A DNA stretch of 11,476 bases from Rickettsiales bacterium (GTDB lineage Bacteria; Pseudomonadota; Alphaproteobacteria; Rickettsiales; UBA8987), in the NCBI GenBank assembly GCA_020631295.1, contig JAHDHN010000025.1:1-11476 (forward strand). Reading direction: 5' to 3'. Of the stretch, positions 7,184 through 11,476 are shown piece after piece; within the stretch, counting starts at the first letter, position 1; every line of letters starts with the position of its first letter. The notes below the pieces were generated by a model that worked only from the letters and a program-made list of their open reading frames with translations, had not been told where the DNA came from and did not search any database. Made by a program: the position numbers and the translations under genes.

Positions 7184-7288
7184 CGTCATCCTCGGAGGAG
7201 CGACAGCGACAGTCCTAAAGATCTATGGCCATAGGAACAAATATCTCTCCCTTGGCCCTAGATCGTCCGATCAAGTCGGACGATGACG
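7184..7288. repeat. intergenic palindromic repeat element, about 105 bp
   Basis: The element is bounded by CGTCATC (7184-7190) and its exact inverse complement GATGACG (7282-7288). Inside are a perfect 9-bp hairpin, ATCGTCCGA-TCAAG-TCGGACGAT (7262-7284), and a perfect 12-bp palindrome, CTATGGCCATAG (7223-7234). An imperfect pair TCTATGGCC/GGCCCTAGA (7222-7230 and 7254-7262) is also present. CGTCATCCTCG...GATGACG ends are typical of dispersed, folded intergenic repeats in alphaproteobacterial genomes. It has no coding capacity. It separates the convergent nadK and phoR genes, where it could serve as a two-way terminator or mRNA end. Only one copy lies in this window, so the dispersed nature is inferred. 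Confidence 0.65.
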
Positions 7289-7324
7289 AGAGTGTGGATT
7301 GTAGAAAATATTAACTAAAATATC

Positions 7325-8776
7325 TTAATCCTTTTTATTAACATAAGGTAGTAACACACTGAAAACACTACCTTTTCCTATCTTGCTGGATACGCGCATG
7401 GCGCCACGATGGCGCTCTAAAATATGTTTTACAATAGACAGTCCAAGACCGGTGCCGCCAATGGAACGGGAGCGGGCCGTGTCCACTCGGTAGAAGCGCT
7501 CAGTCAAGCGTGGCAGATGCTCTGCAGGAATGCCATCACTCTCATCTGCCACAGAGATCAGGATAACCTCGCTATAATCACGCAGCTCTTCCACATCGCG
7601 GAACGTGTTGCCGGTAGTATGTGCATTTACAGTAATATGGGAGCCAGCGTGGCCGTATTTCACTGCATTGCCGATGATATTTTCAAATACCTGCACCAGC
7701 TCGCCTATATCACCCAGCGTATGCATTTTATCCTCAGCAATGCGTACACCCAGCCGCATCTGCTTTTCTTCTGCTTTGGGTGCCAAATGCACAATGGCCT
7801 GCTCAATCAAGTTGTTCACTTCTACAATTGTATCAGGCTGCGAGTGGGCGTTGCGCTCGATCTTAGACAGAGACAGCAGGTCATCAATCAGCTTTGCCAT
7901 GCGGTCTGCCTGGACTTGCATAATGCCCAGAAATTTATCTTTTGCATCCGCATCATCCTTCGCCACGGTTTGCAGCGTTTCAATAAAGCCCATTAGCGTG
8001 GTGAGTGGTGTGCGCATCTCATGGCTGGCATTGGCCACAAAATCTGCCAGCAAGGTTTCTGTTTTGCGCTGTTTGGTCACATCATGCATCACCAAAATAA
8101 TGGCAATATTTCCCTTGCTATAGATCGGGAAGCGCTCAATCTGCACCTGAAATGACTTGTTATAGGGTGGCTCTAAATAATAAGGAATGGTCTGCCCCGT
8201 ACCCGTCTGCAGCACCTGTTCTGCTGCTTGAAAAATATCCTCGTGATTTACAATATCATCCAACGTTTGTTGGAAGAAGCGACCACCAAAAATGGCGTTG
8301 GCCTTATTATTGGTGCCAATCACTTCCAAATCTTTGTTCAACATAATCAAAATATCAGGCAGGCTGTTTACCAATACCTTTCCCTCAGCGATAATAGATT
8401 CAAGATGTCGCTTGCGGTCCTGCCAAGATTCATGCAGCTGCGCTACCGCATCAGACAGTTCCTCCACATTGTTTAGAAAGCTAAGGTCTGGCTTCTTCAT
8501 ACGCTTATCTAAGGAAATACCGCGCACATAATCAGTCAGTGCAATCAGATTGGAAATATACGGCGTGAGGATCAACAAGGTAATACAAACTATAAAAATC
8601 ATGCCATAAAAGGCAATATTTGCGCTAATCACTTTTGTGAGCACCAAAAAGGTGAGCAGCGCAATGGGCGCAAAACACAGCACTAAGGTGCTGCGAAGAA
8701 TCTTACCAAAGGGCACATGGTCAGACCCGTTAGAGTCTGTGGTGAACCGCATGATTTTGTTAAAGAAATTGCGCAT
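7325..8776 (-). CDS. phoR: PhoR-like membrane sensor histidine kinase
   Basis: This is an inner-membrane sensor kinase that autophosphorylates on histidine and passes the phosphate to a response regulator. The best match is PhoR of the phosphate-starvation PhoR/PhoB system. The 483 residues show two membrane helices (about 28-48 and 53-75) with almost no periplasmic loop, then a HAMP-like linker (about 75-125) and a PAS domain (about 132-240). The HisKA motif FVANASHEMRTPLTTLMGF has the phospho-accepting H252. The HATPase has an N box (FENIIGNAVKYG, 364-375), a G1 box and a G2 box (GGTGLGLS, 440-447). The ERFYRVDTARSRSIGG stretch is typical of PhoR. The G1 box reads DESDGIP, with Ser where the first Gly is normally found (D411-x-S413-x-G415). 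No phoB, phoU or pst genes are in view, so another EnvZ/OmpR-class kinase cannot be excluded. Confidence 0.85.
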   Translation of the reverse strand: MRNFFNKIMRFTTDSNGSDHVPFGKILRSTLVLCFAPIALLTFLVLTKVISANIAFYGMIFIVCITLLILTPYISNLIALTDYVRGISLDKRMKKPDLSFLNNVEELSDAVAQLHESWQDRKRHLESIIAEGKVLVNSLPDILIMLNKDLEVIGTNNKANAIFGGRFFQQTLDDIVNHEDIFQAAEQVLQTGTGQTIPYYLEPPYNKSFQVQIERFPIYSKGNIAIILVMHDVTKQRKTETLLADFVANASHEMRTPLTTLMGFIETLQTVAKDDADAKDKFLGIMQVQADRMAKLIDDLLSLSKIERNAHSQPDTIVEVNNLIEQAIVHLAPKAEEKQMRLGVRIAEDKMHTLGDIGELVQVFENIIGNAVKYGHAGSHITVNAHTTGNTFRDVEELRDYSEVILISVADESDGIPAEHLPRLTERFYRVDTARSRSIGGTGLGLSIVKHILERHRGAMRVSSKIGKGSVFSVLLPYVNKKD

Positions 8777-8819
8777 ATAAGCTAGATATACAATAAGTTA
8801 ATAAAATGCACCATGCATA

Positions 8820-8848
8820 TTGCATATGTAAGACATATGTGTTACAAT
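8820..8848 (+). promoter_or_regulatory. promoter of the dinJ-yafQ operon
   Basis: TTGCAT (8820-8825) and TACAAT (8843-8848) are separated by 17 bases, a good sigma-70 match. The antitoxin ATG at 8855 is only 7 bases past the -10 box, so initiation may occur at or beside the start codon. AAGGA at 8849-8853 looks like a ribosome binding site, but it would lie outside a transcript starting at 8855. A promoter further upstream would retain it. Confidence 0.55.
8823..8839. promoter_or_regulatory. inverted-repeat operator for toxin-antitoxin autoregulation
   Basis: CATATGT (8823-8829) and ACATATG (8833-8839) form a perfect inverted repeat with a 3-base centre, lying inside the 17-base spacer between the -35 and -10 boxes. 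DinJ/RelB-type antitoxins bind such palindromes as ribbon-helix-helix dimers and repress their own operon. The position is right for direct blocking of RNA polymerase. Extra GCATAT half-sites lie just upstream (8814-8826). Confidence 0.6.
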
Positions 8849-8854
8849 AAGGAT

Positions 8855-9112
8855 ATGACAAAATCTGCCACCGTTAATTCCCGTATTGAGCCTGGCCTAA
8901 AGCAGGAGGCTGAGTCCATTTTTGCTACTCTTGGTCTTTCTACTAGTGATGCAATTACATTATTTTATAAGCAAGTCTCTTTGCATAACGGCCTGCCTTT
9001 TTCTGTGTCCATCCCTAGCGATAAAACACAACAAGCCATGGATGAGCTGGCGGCCGGAAAAGGTGAGGCCTATGATTCTTTTGCAGATATTATGCGTGAT
9101 ATAGATGCGTAA
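8855..9112 (+). CDS. dinJ: DinJ/RelB-family antitoxin
   Basis: This is a ribbon-helix-helix antitoxin that neutralises the adjacent YafQ-type toxin and represses the operon. The 85-residue product starts MTKSATVNSRIEPGLKQEAE, matching the DinJ DNA-binding strand and first helix. LGLSTSDAITLFYKQVSLHNGLPFSV is the RelB/DinJ signature block at about 26-51. The C-terminal part (DELAAGKGEAYDSFADIMRDI) wraps the toxin in characterised pairs. The ATG at 8855 is preceded by AAGGAT. An in-frame ATG at 8813 would add 14 unrelated residues spanning the promoter and is rejected. The stop overlaps the yafQ start by 8 bases, the classical coupled arrangement. The antitoxin looks complete although its toxin gene is interrupted. 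Confidence 0.93.
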   Translation: MTKSATVNSRIEPGLKQEAESIFATLGLSTSDAITLFYKQVSLHNGLPFSVSIPSDKTQQAMDELAAGKGEAYDSFADIMRDIDA

Positions 9113-9305
9113 GCTTATTACCTCTTCTCAATTTAAGAAAGACCTGAAAAAAGCAAAACGCCAGCAGCGTCCCATAGCGCTACTTGGAGAAATAATAGCA
9201 ACATTGCAGCATGATGAGCCATTACCTGCGTCTTGCCGTCCGCATGCTCTGGTTGGAAATTGGCATGGGCATATGGAATGCCATATTTCTCCTGACTGGT
9301 TATTA

Positions 9306-9464
9306 GGTTCTGTTGAGATTTTTCTACACCGCCCCTTTCACCTCTTTTTGGCTTTATTTTCCCTACCCTTTCTTACAATAGCACCACTATTCCTGCAAAA
9401 GAGTAGAAAAAATACGCACAAAAGGAGTGCAAAATGGTTGATATAGAAAAACCACAACAGAACC
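9306..9464. mobile_element. 159-bp foldback MITE with 21-bp terminal inverted repeats and TA duplication
   Basis: The ends are GGTTCTGTTGAGATTTTTCTA (9306-9326, first 20 as listed plus A) and the inverse complement of 9444-9464; 19 of 21 positions agree, with the outer 10 identical. TA flanks both sides (9304-9305 and 9465-9466). Deleting the element with one TA restores yafQ exactly. The two arms are imperfectly complementary over almost the whole length and meet at AATAG-CACCA-CTATT (9377-9391), so the RNA would be one long hairpin. The left arm is pyrimidine-rich and the right arm purine-rich. It encodes no transposase and must have been moved in trans. Size, foldback form and TA target resemble Correia/NEMIS, RUP and ERIC elements, which are associated with IS630/Tc1-type transposition. 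I cannot assign this one to a named family. Confidence 0.88.
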
Positions 9465-9538
9465 TAATTTATTATTTTCATGGTGAAGATGAATTGCACC
9501 TGGTACGTGTTGCGTCTCATTCTGAATTATTTCGATAA
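9434..9538 (+). CDS. possible separately translated YafQ C-terminal fragment with element-derived start
   Basis: Inside the right arm of the element, AAAGGAG (9421-9427) is followed after 6 bases by ATG at 9434. The frame reads MVDIEKPQQNL from the element and passes straight into the native YafQ end (IYYFHGEDELHLVRVASHSELFR), making 34 residues. This keeps the catalytic His and Phe (H85, F89 of intact YafQ). The ATG lies 12 bases before the stop of the interrupted first frame (9446), so terminating ribosomes could reinitiate. The ribosome binding site is sequestered in the hairpin unless a translating ribosome opens it. Expression and function are inference; this may be a chance ORF. Confidence 0.4.
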   Translation: MVDIEKPQQNLIYYFHGEDELHLVRVASHSELFR

Positions 9539-9547
9539 GAGGCGCTC

Positions 9548-10195
9548 ATGTGTACCGTTACCATTTTATATAATGCACAAGGCTATCAGCTTACGATGAA
9601 CCGTGATGAGCGGCAAGACCGTGAAGCTGAAATTTCACCTGTGCATGATGGCACTGCCATATACCCAAGAGACGGCGCAGCAGGTGGCACATGGGTTGCA
9701 GCAACAGATGCAGGTGAAAGTTTTTGCCTGCTAAATCGCTATGATGCAGTGGAATATGCACCCACCGCCAGCCGTGGTGAGATCATTTTGCGTTGTATAA
9801 AAAATAGTGCTGGCTGGCTTTCTCCTGAAACACTCTCTGCATATATCTCATTTACCTTGCTGCATGTAACGCTAAATACGCTGCAGCAATATGATTGGAA
9901 TGGTGTGACTCTAGAGTGTTCAGCTCCATCTATAGAGCCTTATTTCCATCTTTCTTCCTCTAGCTGGAATGCAGAGCAGGTATTGGCATTTCGTAAAGAG
10001 CAGGCAGAAACATGGTGGAAAGAGGGTGCGGCGTTGGACGTTGAAAAAAACATACCAACATATCATATAAAGTCAGTGGCGGATAAAGAGGCTTATTCCG
10101 TTTGCGTATCACGCCCGCACACCCATACTAAAAGTATTACTCAGATTGCAGTAGAGAAGGGCGCCATACCCAACATGAAATATTGGGCTTTATAA
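9548..10195 (+). CDS. NRDE/TANGO2 family protein
   Basis: The product is a 215-residue member of the NRDE family (Ser/Thr-rich T10 / TANGO2 homologue). It begins MCTVTILYN, has the family tetrad NRDE at residues 18-21 (TMNRDERQDRE), and then GGTWVAATDAGESFCLLNRY at about 46-65. A conserved Cys2 after the initiator Met is typical and suggests an Ntn-hydrolase-like fold with processing to expose Cys2. The biochemical role is not established; TANGO2 homologues have been linked to lipid or haem handling in eukaryotes. It begins 9 bases after the yafQ stop, with the ribosome binding site AAGAGG (9537-9542) overlapping that stop, so it is probably transcribed with the toxin-antitoxin operon. The foldback element upstream could affect its expression. 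Its stop overlaps that of uvrB. Confidence 0.88.
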   Translation: MCTVTILYNAQGYQLTMNRDERQDREAEISPVHDGTAIYPRDGAAGGTWVAATDAGESFCLLNRYDAVEYAPTASRGEIILRCIKNSAGWLSPETLSAYISFTLLHVTLNTLQQYDWNGVTLECSAPSIEPYFHLSSSSWNAEQVLAFRKEQAETWWKEGAALDVEKNIPTYHIKSVADKEAYSVCVSRPHTHTKSITQIAVEKGAIPNMKYWAL

Positions 10196-11476
10196 GCCTA
10201 ACAGCGCGTCTTCCATTACTTTAAGCCTATCACGCAGCGCGGCGGCTTCCTCAAACTCTAAATTTTCCGCGTGTTTCAACATTTTTGCTTTGATTTCTTC
10301 AATATCTGCTGCACTTGGTGCAGCTTCTTGTGTCTGGCGCACGGCAGCTGCTTTACCACCGCGTTTCCCAGGCTTATCATCCGTTTCATCTTGTTTTAGA
10401 CTCTCTAAAATAGCCTTCTGCACCGTTTGTGGTGTGATATTATGCTCTGTATTATATGCCTCTTGAATGGCACGGCGGCGGTTTGTTTCTTCAATGGCCG
10501 CCGTCAGCGCATCGGTCATCACATCTGCATATAATATCGCCTTGCCACCCACATTGCGCGCAGCGCGGCCAATGGTTTGGATTAAGCTGGTACGGCTACG
10601 CAAGAACCCAGCCTTATCCGCGTCCAAAATAGCCACCATGCCGCATTCAGGGATATCAATACCTTCTCGCAGCAAATTAATGCCCACCAAGATATCAAAC
10701 GTACCGCGGCGCAACTCATTGATAATTTCTACACGCTCCAGCGTATCAATATCCGAATGCAGATAGGCCACTTTAAAGCCGTTATCATTCAAATAATCCG
10801 TCAGGTGCTCAGCCATTTTCTTCGTAAGCGTGGTGATGAGCACACGGCGGTTTTCTGCAATACACAGCCTGGATTCTGCCATCACATCATCCACCTGATT
10901 CTCCACAGGGCGGATAATGCATTCTGGGTCTGTAAGGCCTGTGGGGCGAATTACCTGTTCTGCAAATACGCCAGCGGTTTTATCCAATTCAAACGTACCA
11001 GGTGTGGCGGATACAAAGATGGTTTGCGGGCGCATTTCTTCCCATTCATCACCGGTTAGCGGGCGGTTATCCAACGCACTGGGCAAGCGGAAGCCATGCT
11101 CCACCAGCACTTTCTTGCGCGCCCGATCACCGTTAAACATACCACCAATTTGTGGTACGCTCACATGGCTTTCATCCACAATCAGCAATGCATCTTTGGG
11201 TAAATATTCAAACAGGGTGGGCGGTGGCTGGCCTGGGCCACGGCCAGAGAGATAGCGAGAATAATTCTCAATACCTTTACAGCTGCCGCTTTCCACCATC
11301 ATTTCTAAATCAAACTGCGTGCGTTGTTGCAAACGCTGTGCTTCCAGTAATTGTTGTTGCCCCTCAAAAAACGTTAGTCGCTCTTTCATCTCCTCTTTAA
11401 TCAGCTGCGCTGCCTGCAACAGGGTAGGGCGCGGTGTGATATGGTGCGTATTCGCAAACACGGTGATCTCTTCAAA
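10190..11476 (-). CDS. uvrB: UvrABC system protein B, C-terminal 428 codons (5' end beyond the window)
   Basis: UvrB is the damage-verifying helicase-like subunit of nucleotide excision repair. It is loaded by UvrA and positions UvrC for incision. The frame is open to the right edge of the window, where it reads FEEITVFANTHHITPRPTL, so the start and the Walker A motif lie outside. Visible landmarks are ALLIVDESHVSVPQIGGMF (motif II DESH, near 11165-11176), IFVSATPG, VAYLHSDIDTLER, VGINLLREGIDIPE (motif V) and IQTIGRAARN (motif VI, near 10553-10573). The C-terminal UVR motif, about KHAENLEFEEAAALRDRLKVME, binds UvrC and UvrA. An internal GTG at 11461 is just a Val codon in this frame, not the start. 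The stop overlaps the convergent NRDE gene by 6 bases. Confidence 0.97.
   Translation of the reverse strand, partial: FEEITVFANTHHITPRPTLLQAAQLIKEEMKERLTFFEGQQQLLEAQRLQQRTQFDLEMMVESGSCKGIENYSRYLSGRGPGQPPPTLFEYLPKDALLIVDESHVSVPQIGGMFNGDRARKKVLVEHGFRLPSALDNRPLTGDEWEEMRPQTIFVSATPGTFELDKTAGVFAEQVIRPTGLTDPECIIRPVENQVDDVMAESRLCIAENRRVLITTLTKKMAEHLTDYLNDNGFKVAYLHSDIDTLERVEIINELRRGTFDILVGINLLREGIDIPECGMVAILDADKAGFLRSRTSLIQTIGRAARNVGGKAILYADVMTDALTAAIEETNRRRAIQEAYNTEHNITPQTVQKAILESLKQDETDDKPGKRGGKAAAVRQTQEAAPSAADIEEIKAKMLKHAENLEFEEAAALRDRLKVMEDALLGL

Larger units (their letters stand above)
9105..9538 (+). pseudogene. yafQ: YafQ-family mRNA-interferase toxin gene, interrupted by a foldback element
   Basis: YafQ is a RelE-superfamily ribosome-dependent endoribonuclease. 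Codons 1-67, ending CHISPDWLL at 9305, match YafQ. A 159-bp element plus a duplicated TA then intervenes, and the gene resumes at 9467 with IYYFHGEDELHLVRVASHSELFR before TAA at 9536-9538. Joined, the product is 90 residues, close to E. coli YafQ (92). It contains H48, H60, D64, W65, H85 and F89, equivalent to E. coli H50, H63, D67, W68, H87 and F91. As it stands, the first frame runs into the element and stops at 9446 (113 residues). This chimera loses H85 and F89 and gains a hydrophobic tail (about HLFLALFSLPFLTIAPLFL). Classical activity from this fragment alone is unlikely. The remnant is otherwise undecayed, implying recent insertion. The start overlaps dinJ by 8 bases. Confidence 0.9.

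Noticed and set aside
7424..8123. Long open frames on + (190 and 172 codons) opposite phoR
   Set aside because: They lie wholly antisense to a well-conserved kinase, have no family resemblance, and arise from its codon composition.
8813..8854. Upstream in-frame ATG extending the antitoxin by 14 residues
   Set aside because: It would place the promoter boxes and operator inside the coding sequence; ATG 8855 matches the family start.
9306..9315. Assignment of the element ends (GGTTCTGTTG) to the IS6 family
   Set aside because: The first ten bases resemble some IS6-family ends, but IS6 elements duplicate 8 bp, whereas only TA is duplicated here.
9306..9464. Element as a complete insertion sequence with its own transposase
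   Set aside because: At 159 bp it is far too short and has no transposase motif; its arms are a foldback hairpin.
1..11476. CRISPR arrays, tRNA or rRNA genes
   Set aside because: No regularly spaced direct repeats and no recognisable tRNA or rRNA segments were seen in the intergenic stretches.

Overview
The window reads as ordinary chromosome of an alphaproteobacterium with moderate GC (about 47-48% by eye). The pointers are an NAD kinase of the compact alphaproteobacterial type, a PhoR-like kinase ending in the alphaproteobacterial-style ERFYRVD...GGTGLGLSIVKH block, an Mrp/Mnh-type antiporter cluster, and a dispersed palindromic intergenic repeat of the kind seen in several host-associated or small-genome alphaproteobacteria. 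I cannot name a genus.

Layout, left to right. Positions 1-69 hold the last codons of a membrane protein (possibly CdsA), followed by dxr (MEP isoprenoid pathway) on +. greA converges on dxr from the - strand. Divergent from greA is a four-gene + operon (1801-5593) for a membrane cation/proton antiporter-like complex: MnhB, MnhC, MnhD and a second MnhD/NuoL-type subunit. It has no A C-terminal module and no E, F or G subunit. After it, on -, come a small broken or frameshifted ORF (5596-5798) and a YbgC-type hotdog thioesterase. nadK is divergent from ybgC. A 173-bp gap follows, holding a 105-bp palindromic repeat, and then a PhoR-like sensor kinase on -. Divergent from phoR is a DinJ/YafQ-type toxin-antitoxin operon whose promoter spacer contains a perfect inverted-repeat operator. 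An NRDE/TANGO2 family gene lies immediately downstream. uvrB (C-terminal 428 codons) enters from the right edge on -, and its stop overlaps the NRDE stop.

The most interesting object is inside the toxin gene. A 159-bp foldback element (9306-9464) with 21-bp terminal inverted repeats and a duplicated TA has split yafQ. Removing it with one TA restores an uninterrupted 90-codon YafQ with all its expected active-site residues. The element is one long imperfect hairpin. It adds a hydrophobic tail to the N-terminal toxin fragment. It also carries a strong ribosome binding site and ATG in frame with the orphaned C-terminal fragment, so the toxin may now be made as two overlapping, translationally coupled pieces. 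Other points worth a look are a poly-G tract followed by a hairpin in the small ORF after ybgC, the stripped-down Mrp-like operon, and several starts lying so close to candidate -10 boxes that leaderless transcripts are likely.
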